Shown: one piece after another, positions 1-9,424 of the stretch
Layout of the letters: every line of letters starts with the position of its first letter
Numbering within the stretch: position 1 is the first letter of the stretch
NCBI RefSeq assembly: GCF_012563145.1
Contig: NZ_CP046230.1
Span: 325,489-389,488 of the forward strand
DNA from: Enterobacteriaceae endosymbiont of Plateumaris consimilis
Lineage (GTDB): Bacteria > Pseudomonadota > Gammaproteobacteria > Enterobacterales > Enterobacteriaceae
Direction: 5' to 3'
Length of the DNA stretch: 64,000 nt
Program-made: the position numbers and the translations under genes
The notes under the pieces: generated by a model
Database searches by the model: none
Told to the model about the DNA's origin: nothing
Seen by the model: the letters and a program-made list of their open reading frames with translations, nothing else

Positions 1-158
1 AATTCTTCAACTAAATTTATAAAATATTTACTACGATGACTAATTTCCATAACTGAAAAATTTAAATTATTCCAATTAATTAATTCGTTTTGTGCTTTTA
101 ATAATACTTTATGAGGTAAAACTGCTGGACCTGGACTAAAATTGAATATTTTTTTCAT
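1..158 (-). CDS. serC: Phosphoserine aminotransferase, N-terminal part (runs off window)
   Basis: Only the first 52 codons are inside the window; the gene continues beyond base 1. Translating the complement from the ATG at 156-158 gives a protein beginning [19 protein letters not shown] and later [12 protein letters not shown]. This matches the start of SerC (family motif FNFSPGPA...LP, and the conserved VMEISHRS segment). SerC is a PLP-dependent transaminase that makes phosphoserine from phosphohydroxypyruvate and also works in pyridoxal phosphate synthesis. It lies 56 bp downstream of rodA on the same strand, which is not an E. coli neighbourhood, so this is a rearranged junction. Whether the rest is intact cannot be seen. 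Confidence 0.93.
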   Translation of the reverse strand, partial: MKKIFNFSPGPAVLPHKVLLKAQNELINWNNLNFSVMEISHRSKYFINLVEE

Positions 159-214
159 TAATAATATCCACAAAATTTAATATTGATAATATATTTAAAT
201 AATTTTTTTGATAT

Positions 215-1333
215 TTAAGTATCTTTTTTAGGTATAATTTTTTTATGAGTATGAATAGACATTATGATACCAAAACTAGCAAGAGAAACTATGAGAGAAG
301 TTCCTCCATAACTAAATAAAGGTAAAGGTATACCAACAACAGGTAACAAACCACTAACCATACCAATATTAACAAAAATATAAAAAAATAATATTGATAT
401 TATACCACTAATCGTAATTTTTCCAAAAAAATTTTCTGATTTTAAAGCTAAAATCATTCCTCTAAATATTAATATTGTATATAAAATTATTAATAATACT
501 ACTCCTATAAATCCAAATTCTTCTGCTAATACAGCAAAGATAAAATCTGTAGATTTTTCTGGTAAAAATTCGTATTGATTTTGAGTACCATTTAACCATC
601 CTTTACCTATTAATCCACCCGATCCAATAGCTATTTTAGACTGAATAATATGATATCCTCTATTTAAAGGATCACTTTCAGGATGAAATAACATAAAAAT
701 TCTTTCTTTTTGATATTCATGAATAAATCCAAACCATGATATGGGTATTATTAATAATATTATTATTAAATTATTAATAATAATTTTCCATGATAATCCT
801 GATAAAAATAAAATACATAATCCAGAAATAAAAATTAAAACACCATTACCTAAATCAGGTTCATTAATTATCAAAATGGTAGGTATCATGATTAAAATCA
901 TTATTTGAAAATATTTTTTTAGAGACATAGGATGAATACTTTTATTTATTATTTTAGCTATAATTAAAGGAATAGCTATTTTTATTATTTCTGATGGTTG
1001 AAATTTTATAAATTCTAAATCTAACCATCTTTGTGCACCTTTACTAATATGTCCTATTATACAAACAATTGTTAATGATAAAATACAAAAAAAATATAAT
1101 GAAAATGCATATTTTTCATAAAATTTTGGAGGAATTTGAGCAAATATTATCATTATAATAAATCCTAATAACATTTGTATTAATTTATTTTGAAATATGT
1201 ATTCATTTCCTCCAATAGCACTCCATGTAACTATAATACTTAAAGATAAAATTAATATAATACATATTAACAATATTAAATCAATATGTAATTTCGTAAC
1301 AAAAAAATTATTAAAAAATTTTTTATTTTTCAT
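215..1333 (-). CDS. mrdB: RodA, SEDS-family peptidoglycan glycosyltransferase
   Basis: Integral membrane protein of 372 residues (E. coli RodA has 370), with about ten hydrophobic segments. RodA polymerises lipid II glycan strands during cell elongation and works as a pair with PBP2, whose gene mrdA lies immediately upstream with a 17 bp gap. Signature stretches are KGAQRWLDL near residue 98, RFQPSEI-like FQPSEI near 111, and STDFIFAVLAEE, which holds the catalytic Asp at residue 263. The C-terminal GIPLPLFSYGG motif is also present. No truncation is evident. Its retention with mrdA argues that the cell still builds a wall. rlpA and dacA, which follow in E. coli, are missing and serC follows instead. 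Confidence 0.97.
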   Translation of the reverse strand: MKNKKFFNNFFVTKLHIDLILLICIILILSLSIIVTWSAIGGNEYIFQNKLIQMLLGFIIMIIFAQIPPKFYEKYAFSLYFFCILSLTIVCIIGHISKGAQRWLDLEFIKFQPSEIIKIAIPLIIAKIINKSIHPMSLKKYFQIMILIMIPTILIINEPDLGNGVLIFISGLCILFLSGLSWKIIINNLIIILLIIPISWFGFIHEYQKERIFMLFHPESDPLNRGYHIIQSKIAIGSGGLIGKGWLNGTQNQYEFLPEKSTDFIFAVLAEEFGFIGVVLLIILYTILIFRGMILALKSENFFGKITISGIISILFFYIFVNIGMVSGLLPVVGIPLPLFSYGGTSLIVSLASFGIIMSIHTHKKIIPKKDT

Positions 1334-1350
1334 ATTTATATATAAATATA

Positions 1351-3216
1351 TTATTTTATTAAAAAATCTTTATTATGTGCAAAAATATAATCAAAAATTT
1401 TTCTCATAATATCTCCTATTACTAAATCTTTATTGTTTTCAATAATAATTACAATAGCTATTTGTGGATTTTTATAAGGAGTATAAGCTATCATAAGTTT
1501 ATGATCTCTTAAACTATCTTTTATTACATTAATATTATATTTTTTTATATTATTTAAATTAAAAACTTGTGCTGTACCAGATTTAGCAGCTATTATATAT
1601 TTTGCAAATGATAAACTTTTATAAGCAGTACCATTATTATGATTTGCTACTCCATACATTCCTCTTTTTACTAATTTCCAATATTGATTAGATATATTTC
1701 TAATGGAAGCATAATGTTTAGATTTAAAAGGATAATATTTATCATTTATTTTTATCTGTTTTAAAATATGAGGTTGTTTTACAATCCCATTATTGATTAA
1801 TATTATTAATGCTTTGCTCATTTGTATTGGTGTTGTATACCAATAACTTTGACCTATTCCTACAGATATAGTATCTCCTGTATACCAAGTATCTTGTTTA
1901 TTATTTAATTTCCATTTCTTTGTTGGTAAATTACCTAATTTTTCATTAGCTAAATCAACTTTTGTTAGTTCTCCATAACCAAATTTTTTCATCCAATGAT
2001 GTATTTTATTAATACCCATATTAAAAGCTATTTGATAAAAAAAAGTATCCGCAGATTCTTCTAATGATTTAATAAGATCTAAATAACCATGTCCTGTTTT
2101 TTTCCAATCTTTATAACGTTTATGACATTTTGGTATTTCCCACCACCCAGGATCAAAAATAATAGTTTTTTCATCTATTAATCCTAATTGCAAAGCAGCT
2201 ATAGATATATATGGTTTAACTGTTGATGCTGGTGGATATATTCCTTGAATAGCACGATTAATAAGTGGTTTATTTTTATCATGTATTAAATGATTAAAAA
2301 CTTTGTGAGTCATTCTACGTATAAATAAATTTGGATTAAAACTAGGTGTAGAAACCATAGCTAAAATACTACCATCTTTAGGATTTAAAACAATAAGAGC
2401 AGAACGTATATTCTGAGGTATTAATGATGAAACATATTTTTGTAATTTAATATCTATACTTAAAAAAATATCATAACCTGCATATGCATTCTTTTGAGAA
2501 ATTTGTTTTATAATATGTCTTCTATTATCTATTTCTATTTTTTTATATCCTGTAATACCATGTAAAACATTTTCATAATATTTTTCAACTCCAGATTTAC
2601 CAATATTTTTACTATGAATATAATTTTTTCTCTTTTTTTGTTTTATTAAACTACGTAAATCTTCAATACTAATTCTTGATATATATCCAATAAAATGTGC
2701 ACATATTGCACTATAAGGATAAAATCTTTTTTGATAAGTTACTAAAAAAAAACCTGGAAGTCTATACTTATTTAAAAAAAATTTTGCTACTTCAACATCA
2801 TTTAAATCTACTTTCATAATTATTGGATGAACTGTATCTTTTTGTAGTGCTTTCAAAAATAATTTAACATTTTTTTTAGATATATGTATTATAGATCGTA
2901 TTGTTCTTATTTTTTTTACAATATCTTTATTTTGAAAAGGTAAAAAAGCTAATTTATAAAAAGTTTTATTCATAGCTAATAATATTCCATTTCTATCATA
3001 AATTAGTCCTCTCATAGGTACTAAAGGTAATAATTTAATATAATTTTTTTTAGATTTTTTTTCATAAAAATTAAATTTTATTATTTGTAAAGTATATAAA
3101 TTAAATAATAAAATAGATAAAGATAATATAATAATTATTAATAATAATATTATTCTTCGAATAAAATTTTGATTTTTTTTAGTATTACTTTGAGTAATAT
3201 TAGAATCTAATATCAT
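1351..3216 (-). CDS. mrdA: Penicillin-binding protein 2 (elongation transpeptidase)
   Basis: Class B penicillin-binding protein of 621 residues (E. coli 633). It crosslinks peptidoglycan in the lateral wall as partner of RodA. An N-terminal membrane anchor spans about residues 20-45, followed by the pedestal domain with the motif RGLIYDRNG near 69-77. The transpeptidase domain carries SxxK as S331-T-V-K334, the SAD triad (EESADTFFYQ) and KSGTAQVF. All catalytic motifs are intact, and the small loss is at the C-terminal tail. It is cotranscribed with rodA downstream and holA upstream. nadD, cobC, rsfS and rlmH, which separate holA from mrdA in E. coli, have been deleted. The start ATG has a distant AAGGA about 12 bases upstream. 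Confidence 0.97.
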   Translation of the reverse strand: MILDSNITQSNTKKNQNFIRRIILLLIIIILSLSILLFNLYTLQIIKFNFYEKKSKKNYIKLLPLVPMRGLIYDRNGILLAMNKTFYKLAFLPFQNKDIVKKIRTIRSIIHISKKNVKLFLKALQKDTVHPIIMKVDLNDVEVAKFFLNKYRLPGFFLVTYQKRFYPYSAICAHFIGYISRISIEDLRSLIKQKKRKNYIHSKNIGKSGVEKYYENVLHGITGYKKIEIDNRRHIIKQISQKNAYAGYDIFLSIDIKLQKYVSSLIPQNIRSALIVLNPKDGSILAMVSTPSFNPNLFIRRMTHKVFNHLIHDKNKPLINRAIQGIYPPASTVKPYISIAALQLGLIDEKTIIFDPGWWEIPKCHKRYKDWKKTGHGYLDLIKSLEESADTFFYQIAFNMGINKIHHWMKKFGYGELTKVDLANEKLGNLPTKKWKLNNKQDTWYTGDTISVGIGQSYWYTTPIQMSKALIILINNGIVKQPHILKQIKINDKYYPFKSKHYASIRNISNQYWKLVKRGMYGVANHNNGTAYKSLSFAKYIIAAKSGTAQVFNLNNIKKYNINVIKDSLRDHKLMIAYTPYKNPQIAIVIIIENNKDLVIGDIMRKIFDYIFAHNKDFLIK

Positions 3217-3269
3217 TAGATAATTACTTCCTTTATTTTTAATAACAAACTAATATACACAATTATTTT

Positions 3270-4277
3270 TTATAAAATTAATAAAATCAATTGTTCTAAA
3301 TCAATCCAAAAATATTTTTTAATATAATCATTAATTATAAATGTTTTTATATTTATTTCTATTTCTAATAATAATTTAATTGATAAATATAATTGATCAT
3401 GAGTAATTTTTTTTAAAATTTTTTTTATAATTGAATATTTATCTATAGGAATTAAAGATTTTTTTAATAAATAATAAAAATTATCTTTATTCATATTTCT
3501 TTTTAAGATTAAAAGTAAAAAAATATTTTTTTCTATTTTAGATAATATTAAATAAGGACTTATTTGTTCATGTTTTAATTTATTTAGTATATTAATACTA
3601 TGTTGTATTTTTTTTGAAAATATTAAATCATGAGATTTTATAAATAAAAAATTATTTGTAATTTTTGAAAGAAATTTCAAATTAATATTACTTTTTTTAG
3701 GATATAATAAAGATATATCTTTAAGTGTTTGATATAAAAAAGTTAAATTATCTTCATATAAATAGCATAATAACTTACAACAAGAACTATTTAATAATAA
3801 ATTTAATTTTTTAATTTTAATAAAGACCCAATTAATCAATTGTATGTTATTTAATTTATTACATATTCTTAATAAAAAAAAATGATTATTGATTATTTTA
3901 AATATAAAATTAGAAGAAATAGCAATATCTGTATGTATTTCTAATATAAGAATAATATCAATATTAATAATTTTAAAAAGATTAATTATTTTTTTTTTAC
4001 AATTAATAAATATTTTTTTATCAAGAAAAATTAGATTTATTATTTCTTTTTTATAAAAAATATTTCTTTCTAAAAACTTATGAAAAATATTATTCCATTC
4101 AGTATGATTATCTATAACAATAGAACTATATTCTACAAAACCTAATACTTTTGTATTATTACGTAATTTAATAACAGTTCTTTTTATAAAAAAAGATTCA
4201 TTACCAGCTAATATGTAGCAATTATATTTATTCTGATAAATATCAATATCTATATTTTTTACTAAAACTTGATTCAT
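3270..4277 (-). CDS. holA: DNA polymerase III delta subunit
   Basis: 335 residues, close to the E. coli HolA length of 343. Delta opens the beta sliding clamp as part of the clamp loader, together with the DnaX product encoded at 50.6 kb. The protein is divergent and rich in Lys, Asn and Ile. It aligns throughout: CYILAGNESFFIKRTV near residue 20 (family: AYLLLGNDPLLLQ), a helical LNLLLNSSCCKLLCYLYEDN segment in the middle, and the QLYLSIKLLLEIEINIK region near the end. Identification also rests on position, between leuS and mrdA as in E. coli. The lptE gene that normally lies between leuS and holA is missing. It is one of the least conserved proteins in the window. Confidence 0.9.
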   Translation of the reverse strand: MNQVLVKNIDIDIYQNKYNCYILAGNESFFIKRTVIKLRNNTKVLGFVEYSSIVIDNHTEWNNIFHKFLERNIFYKKEIINLIFLDKKIFINCKKKIINLFKIINIDIILILEIHTDIAISSNFIFKIINNHFFLLRICNKLNNIQLINWVFIKIKKLNLLLNSSCCKLLCYLYEDNLTFLYQTLKDISLLYPKKSNINLKFLSKITNNFLFIKSHDLIFSKKIQHSINILNKLKHEQISPYLILSKIEKNIFLLLILKRNMNKDNFYYLLKKSLIPIDKYSIIKKILKKITHDQLYLSIKLLLEIEINIKTFIINDYIKKYFWIDLEQLILLIL

Positions 4278-4374
4278 AAAAAATATTATTAATAATCTCT
4301 TAAATTTAATAATTTTAATTATTTAATAATATCATTATATAAAAATTATAACAAAAAATTTTATAAATATTTTG

Positions 4375-6921
4375 TCATTTTATAACAATGTTAAATATTT
4401 TATTTGGTACATAAATTGTTTTAATTATATTATGATTTAATATAAGTTTTAATATTTTTTTATGATTTAATATATATTTTTTAATATTATCTTTAGAATT
4501 TTTATAACTATATGGTATATTAATTATATATTTTTTTTTCCCATTAAGTTGTATAATAATATTAAATGATTTTTTTTTATCAAATTGAATATTAATAACT
4601 ACAGGCCATGTTTCGTTATCAATATCATTACTATTACCGATATATTTCCATAATACAAAAGAAAAATGTGGTGTAAATGGATATAACATTTTAATTATAA
4701 CTATTAATGCATCATGAATAATAATATGATCTTCTAAATTAGAAATTTTATATTTTGTTATTTTATTTACCAATAACATTATTGATGATATTGCTGTATT
4801 AAAAATTTGTTTTTTTCCAATATCATTTGAAACTTTAATTATTATTTTATTTATATATTCTTGTAATAATCTTTGTTTTAAATTTATTTTTGAATAAAAA
4901 ATTTGTTTATTTATATTTTTTATATTGCAATTAAATTTATTATGTTGAAATATAAATTTCCATATTTTTTTTAAAAATCTAGACATACCTTTAATTCCTG
5001 ATTCTTTCCATTTTAAAGATACACTAGGTGGTGCAGCAAACATTATAAAAATACGTAAAATGTCAGCTCCATATTTTTTTATTATATTTTCTGGATCTAT
5101 TCCATTATTTTTAGATTTAGACATTTTAATCATACCATTATATATTAATTTTCTACCTGTATTATCTTCAACATCAATGATATTATTATTTTTATCTCTT
5201 TTTTTAACGATAACATTAACAGGTGATATCCAATGACATTTGTTATTTTTATCTATATAATAAAATGAATCAGCTAATACCATTCCTTGACATAATAAAT
5301 TTTTAACAGGTTCATCGTTTTCTAATAATTTAAAATCTCTCATTAATTTATGAAAAAATCTAAAATATATTAAATGCATAGTAGCATGTTCTATTCCACC
5401 TATATATTGATCAACTGGTAGCCAATATTTTACTGAAGATCTATTTAACATTTCTTTATTATATTTAGGACAAGTATATCTTGCATAATACCAAGAAGAT
5501 TCTATAAAAGTATCAAAAGTATCTATTTCTCTAATTCCTTTGTTTCCGTTTAAATTATATTTAAACCAATCTAAATTATCATTAACTTTTTCACTATAAT
5601 TTTGTTGTGTATTATTAAAAATTTCACTAGGAAATGATATTGGTAAATCTTTTTCTTTTAAGGGAAAAATTTTTTTATTATTTAATATAACAACAGGTAT
5701 AGGTGTACCCCATAAACGTTGTCTTGAAATACTCCAATCTTTTAATCGATAATATATTTTTTTTTTTGCTATATTTTGCTTAATTAAGTATTGAGTCAAT
5801 AATTGAATATTTTTTTGATTATAGTTAAAATTATTAACTATTAAATTTATATTATTATTTTTAATAATAGGTATATTATGTTTTTGCGCAAATATTAGAT
5901 CTTGTTTACTATGAGTAGGTATTCCAATAGTAGCTTGAATATTATAATGATGAGAAATTTTATTAACAATTAATATTGGAATTTTTTTTTTTGTTATTAT
6001 ATTAATAGCAAATAATCCACTATCGATAGATAATTCTTCAATATTATTATCTTGTAATAATAAATCACATGATTTTATAAAATTATTAATTTTAGTATTT
6101 ATATAAGAAATTTTTTTAAGTAAAGGATGATTAAATAATATTTTTATAAAACAAATATTTATATAAAAATAAATATTTTTTATAAAAACTTGAATATTAT
6201 CATTACTATTAAAAATATTAAAATTTATGTCTAATCCTTCTATTTTACCTATCCAATTCATTTGCATAGTTTTAACTTTTTGTGGCCAACCATGTAATGT
6301 TTTTAATGAATTTAATAATTCTTCAGCATAAGTAGTAATTTTAAGAAACCATTGAGAAATAGATTTTTTTATAACATTACTATTACATCTCCAACAACGA
6401 TTTTTATGAACTTGTTCATTAGCTAATACAGTTTGATCTATTGGACACCAATTTACGGGTGAAATTTTTTTATAAACTAATCCATGATTATATAATTTTA
6501 AAAAAAACCATTGTTCCCAACGATAATAATCAGAATGACAAGTTGTTATTTCTCTATCCCAATCATAACTAAAACCTAATAATTTTAATTGTTTTTTCAT
6601 ATAATGAATATTATTTTTAGTCCATATATCTGGTCTAATATTGTTATTCATAGCAGCATTTTCTGCAGGTAAACCAAAAGCGTCCCAACCTATAGGATGT
6701 AAAACATTTTTACCCAACATACGTTGATATCTAGCAATCACATCTCCGATTGTATAATTACGCACGTGTCCCATATGTAATTTTCCTGATGGGTAAGGTA
6801 ACATAGAAAGACAATAAAATTTTTTTTTATGTTTATCTTCAGTAACTTTAAATGTTTTATTTATATCCCATATTTTTTGTACATATGATTCTATTTCTGC
6901 AGGTAAATATTCTTTTTTCAT
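4375..6921 (-). CDS. leuS: Leucyl-tRNA synthetase with degenerate editing domain
   Basis: Class Ia aminoacyl-tRNA synthetase charging tRNA-Leu. The in-frame GTG at 6933 is possible, but the ATG at 6921 aligns with the E. coli start and has AAGGTG suitably upstream, so 848 residues are given. The synthetic site is intact: HMGH (residues 49-52 from this start), zinc-type CWRC region, and KMSKSKNNG. The inserted CP1 editing domain is still present, but its motifs have decayed. The threonine-rich TTRPDT box reads as IKNIYF near residues 247-252, and the GTGAVMAVPGHD box is YNIQATIGIPTHS. Asp in the position after this (SKQD) survives. Synthesis should work; post-transfer hydrolysis of mischarged tRNA probably does not. 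Buried inside is an 11-T run (complement) at 5757-5767. Confidence 0.96.
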   Translation of the reverse strand: MKKEYLPAEIESYVQKIWDINKTFKVTEDKHKKKFYCLSMLPYPSGKLHMGHVRNYTIGDVIARYQRMLGKNVLHPIGWDAFGLPAENAAMNNNIRPDIWTKNNIHYMKKQLKLLGFSYDWDREITTCHSDYYRWEQWFFLKLYNHGLVYKKISPVNWCPIDQTVLANEQVHKNRCWRCNSNVIKKSISQWFLKITTYAEELLNSLKTLHGWPQKVKTMQMNWIGKIEGLDINFNIFNSNDNIQVFIKNIYFYINICFIKILFNHPLLKKISYINTKINNFIKSCDLLLQDNNIEELSIDSGLFAINIITKKKIPILIVNKISHHYNIQATIGIPTHSKQDLIFAQKHNIPIIKNNNINLIVNNFNYNQKNIQLLTQYLIKQNIAKKKIYYRLKDWSISRQRLWGTPIPVVILNNKKIFPLKEKDLPISFPSEIFNNTQQNYSEKVNDNLDWFKYNLNGNKGIREIDTFDTFIESSWYYARYTCPKYNKEMLNRSSVKYWLPVDQYIGGIEHATMHLIYFRFFHKLMRDFKLLENDEPVKNLLCQGMVLADSFYYIDKNNKCHWISPVNVIVKKRDKNNNIIDVEDNTGRKLIYNGMIKMSKSKNNGIDPENIIKKYGADILRIFIMFAAPPSVSLKWKESGIKGMSRFLKKIWKFIFQHNKFNCNIKNINKQIFYSKINLKQRLLQEYINKIIIKVSNDIGKKQIFNTAISSIMLLVNKITKYKISNLEDHIIIHDALIVIIKMLYPFTPHFSFVLWKYIGNSNDIDNETWPVVINIQFDKKKSFNIIIQLNGKKKYIINIPYSYKNSKDNIKKYILNHKKILKLILNHNIIKTIYVPNKIFNIVIK

Positions 6922-7139
6922 ATTTATAAACACCTTATATATTTTATCTATATTATTTACTAATAAAAATTAGTGTTTTATATAAGTAAAATATGTAATT
7001 TTTTATATAAAAATAATATTTGTAATAAAAAATTTAATATTATTAGTTATTTTTCTTAATATAAATATATTTAGTTTAAATTTATATTATATAATAATAT
7101 ATAAATATTAATTTTTATATAAAAATATTTATATAAAAA

Positions 7140-7592
7140 TTATTTGTAAGGATTAGAATATCCAAGAAGAGTAAGTAATTTAATTTCTTCTAATTGCATT
7201 ATTTTTGTTTTTTTATTATTAAAATGATCAAATTTTAATAAATGTAGACTGGAATGTATAATCATATGAGCCCAATATTCTTCTATTTTTTTATTGTACA
7301 TATAAGCTTCATATTCAATAATATCTTTACATAAGATAATATCTCCTAAAAAAAATTTTTTAGATAAATAATCTTCATAAGGAAAACATAAAACATTAGT
7401 TGTTTTATTCATACTTAAAAATTTCATATTGAGTTTTTTGATTATTTTTTTTTCTACAATACTAATATTTATTATAAATTTTTTTTTATAATTATTAAAA
7501 ATAATATATAACCAATTATATAAATTACTTTTTAAAGGTAAATTATTTTTATTTTTACAATAATTATTATAATTTAATAGAATATTTTTCAT
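7140..7592 (-). CDS. ybeY: Endoribonuclease YbeY (16S rRNA maturation)
   Basis: 150 residues (E. coli 155). YbeY is a zinc-dependent RNase involved in 16S 3' end maturation and ribosome quality control. The metal-binding motif is H113-SSL-H117-LLKFD-H123, matching HxxxHxxxxxH exactly. Upstream, TTNVLCFPYED corresponds to the family TNVLSFPFE and LGDIILC to LGDLVIC. The N-terminal 60 residues are divergent and AT-driven in composition. It follows miaB on the same strand with a 51 bp gap. The ybeZ gene normally between them is gone, as are the downstream corC and lnt. Confidence 0.94.
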   Translation of the reverse strand: MKNILLNYNNYCKNKNNLPLKSNLYNWLYIIFNNYKKKFIINISIVEKKIIKKLNMKFLSMNKTTNVLCFPYEDYLSKKFFLGDIILCKDIIEYEAYMYNKKIEEYWAHMIIHSSLHLLKFDHFNNKKTKIMQLEEIKLLTLLGYSNPYK

Positions 7593-7643
7593 TTATTATT
7601 TACCAAATATATATAATTTTTAAATTAATATAAATTATTAATA

Positions 7644-8984
7644 TTAATTATCATTTAAAGAAATAAATTTACCATGTAATGAATATAAATAAAAAGCAGT
7701 AATTTTTATATTAACTAATTTCCCAATATAATTATATTTATTTAGAAAAAAAACAACTCGATTGTTTTCTGTTCTACCAAAAAAAAATTGTTTATTTTGA
7801 GGTGATATACCTTCAACTAAAATAGTTTGTATAGTGTTTAACATTTTTTTACTATTTTTTTTAATTTGTTGATTAATATAATATTGTAAAATATATAATC
7901 TTTGTTTTTTTTCATATTCACTAATATTATTATTTAATTTACTTGCTGGAGTTCCTGGTCTAGGAGAATATATAAAACTAAAACTCATATCAAAATTAAC
8001 ATCTAATATTAATGAAATAGTTTTATAAAAATCATTTTGTGTTTCTCCAGGAAAACCTATAATAAAATCTGAACTAATTTGTATATTAGACCTAACAATT
8101 CTTAATTTCTTGATAATATTTTTATATTCAATAATATTATATCTTCTTTTCATTAATGATAAAATCTTATTAGATCCACTTTGTACAGGTAAATGAACAG
8201 AACTAACTAATTGGGGTATTTCATAATATGTTTGGATTAATTCATCAGAAAAATTTTGTGGATGACTAGTAGTAAATCTAATTCTTTTAATAGCTTTAAT
8301 TTTAGAAATTTTTTTTAATAATGTGGGAAAATTACATATATTACCTTCTAAATCTATATATTTATAAGCATTAACATTTTGTCCTAATAAATGAACTTCT
8401 TTAACTCCTTGTTTAGATAAAATTATTATTTCTTTTATAATATCTTGATAAGGTCTACTAACTTCTTTTCCTCTTGTGTGTGGTACGATGCAATACGTGC
8501 AATATTTATTACAACCTTCTATTATAGAAATAAATTCACTAATATTTCTTTTTTTTGGTGATGGAAAATAATTAAATTTTTCTATTTTTGGAAAACTAAT
8601 ATCAATTAAATATTTTTTAAATATACGAACTTTTTTAATCATCATAGGAATTCTATGTAAAGTTTGTGGTCCAAAAATAATATCTACATGATTAGCTCTA
8701 TTTAGTATCTTTTTACCTTCTTGTACAGCAACACATCCTCCAACACCAATAATTATATTAGGATTTAATTTTTTTAAATTTTTCCATCTTCCTAACTGAT
8801 GAAATAATTTTTCTTGAGCTTTTTCTCTAATTGAACATGTATTTAATATAATTATATTAGCATTATTTATAGTTTTAGTAATTTTACAATTTAATTCTTT
8901 TTCCATTAGATCGGCTATCTTAGATGAATCATATTCATTCATTTGACAGCCCCAAGTTTTAATATATAATTTGTTATTTAACAT
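7644..8984 (-). CDS. miaB: tRNA-2-methylthio-N6-dimethylallyladenosine synthase MiaB
   Basis: Radical SAM methylthiotransferase that adds the 2-methylthio group to isopentenyl-A37 of tRNAs reading U-starting codons. The N-terminal UPF0004 domain ligates one FeS cluster through C13, C50 and C84 ([31 protein letters not shown]). The radical SAM cluster ligands are C158-C162-C165 in [22 protein letters not shown] domain ends the protein. At 446 residues it is about 28 shorter than E. coli MiaB because the tail after TRAM is missing. It is the first gene of the miaB-ybeY pair. The tRNA-Gln gene lies 67 bp upstream on the same strand. Confidence 0.97.
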   Translation of the reverse strand: MLNNKLYIKTWGCQMNEYDSSKIADLMEKELNCKITKTINNANIIILNTCSIREKAQEKLFHQLGRWKNLKKLNPNIIIGVGGCVAVQEGKKILNRANHVDIIFGPQTLHRIPMMIKKVRIFKKYLIDISFPKIEKFNYFPSPKKRNISEFISIIEGCNKYCTYCIVPHTRGKEVSRPYQDIIKEIIILSKQGVKEVHLLGQNVNAYKYIDLEGNICNFPTLLKKISKIKAIKRIRFTTSHPQNFSDELIQTYYEIPQLVSSVHLPVQSGSNKILSLMKRRYNIIEYKNIIKKLRIVRSNIQISSDFIIGFPGETQNDFYKTISLILDVNFDMSFSFIYSPRPGTPASKLNNNISEYEKKQRLYILQYYINQQIKKNSKKMLNTIQTILVEGISPQNKQFFFGRTENNRVVFFLNKYNYIGKLVNIKITAFYLYSLHGKFISLNDN

Positions 8985-9051
8985 AAGAATTTATTATTAA
9001 GTTTATATATAAAATATATATAAATAAGAGTTGTTTTTTCAAAAAATATTA

Positions 9052-9123
9052 CTGGGGTACCTGGATTTGAACCAGGGATGCCGGTATCAAAAACCGGTGC
9101 CTTAACCTCTTGGCTATACCCCA
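9052..9123 (-). tRNA. tRNA-Gln (anticodon TTG)
   Basis: Complement folds as a 72-nt cloverleaf beginning TGGGGTATAGCC. The acceptor stem TGGGGTA pairs with TACCCCA, followed by discriminator G. The anticodon stem-loop CCGGTTTTTGATACCGG carries TTG and the T-loop is GGTTCAAATCC. The sequence is close to E. coli glnU/glnW. The 3' CCA is not encoded (next bases are TA). It is the last gene of a Met-Leu-Gln operon whose order matches E. coli metT-leuW-glnU. Confidence 0.97.
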
Positions 9124-9151
9124 AGAAAAAAAATATATAAAATAAAAATTT

Positions 9152-9234
9152 TGCGGAAGACGAGACTTGAACTCGTATATTATATTAATTCCAGAACCTA
9201 AATCTGGTGCGTCTTCCAATTCCGCCACTTCCGC
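9152..9234 (-). tRNA. leuW: tRNA-Leu (anticodon TAG)
   Basis: Complement begins GCGGAAGTGGCGG and ends CTTCCGC plus A, 83 nt, with a long variable arm typical of tRNA-Leu. The anticodon loop TTTAGGT gives TAG. It resembles E. coli leuW at almost every stem position. The variable arm has become AT-rich (AATTAATATAATAT). No CCA is encoded. Middle gene of the Met-Leu-Gln operon. Confidence 0.97.
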
Positions 9235-9246
9235 TAAAATTTTATA

Positions 9247-9320
9247 TAGCTACGATGGGAATTGAACCCATGACCTCAGCGTTATGAGTGCTGTGCTCTA
9301 ACCACCTGAGCTACGTAGCT
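9247..9320 (-). tRNA. metT: tRNA-Met, elongator (anticodon CAT)
   Basis: Complement begins AGCTACGTAGCTCAGGTGG, with acceptor AGCTACG pairing CGTAGCT, discriminator A, and CTCATAA in the anticodon loop. It is 74 nt. The first base pair is A-T instead of the G-C of E. coli metT. CCA is not encoded. It is the first gene of the operon and has a near-consensus promoter just upstream (9337-9365). Confidence 0.96.
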
Positions 9321-9336
9321 AAAAAAACATAAGTAT

Positions 9337-9365
9337 ATTATGTAAATATAAAATTAGAACGTCAA
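9337..9365 (-). promoter_or_regulatory. Sigma-70-type promoter of the Met-Leu-Gln tRNA operon
   Basis: On the complement, TTGACG (9360-9365) and CATAAT (9337-9342) are separated by exactly 17 bases. Each differs from the consensus at one position. The -10 box ends 16 bases before the mature 5' end of tRNA-Met, leaving room for a short leader. It is one of very few unambiguous promoters in this AT-rich sequence. Confidence 0.7.
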
Positions 9366-9424
9366 CTAATTTATTACTTTAAATGAATATTTTTTATAAA
9401 TTATAAAAAAATGGTCTTTAACTT

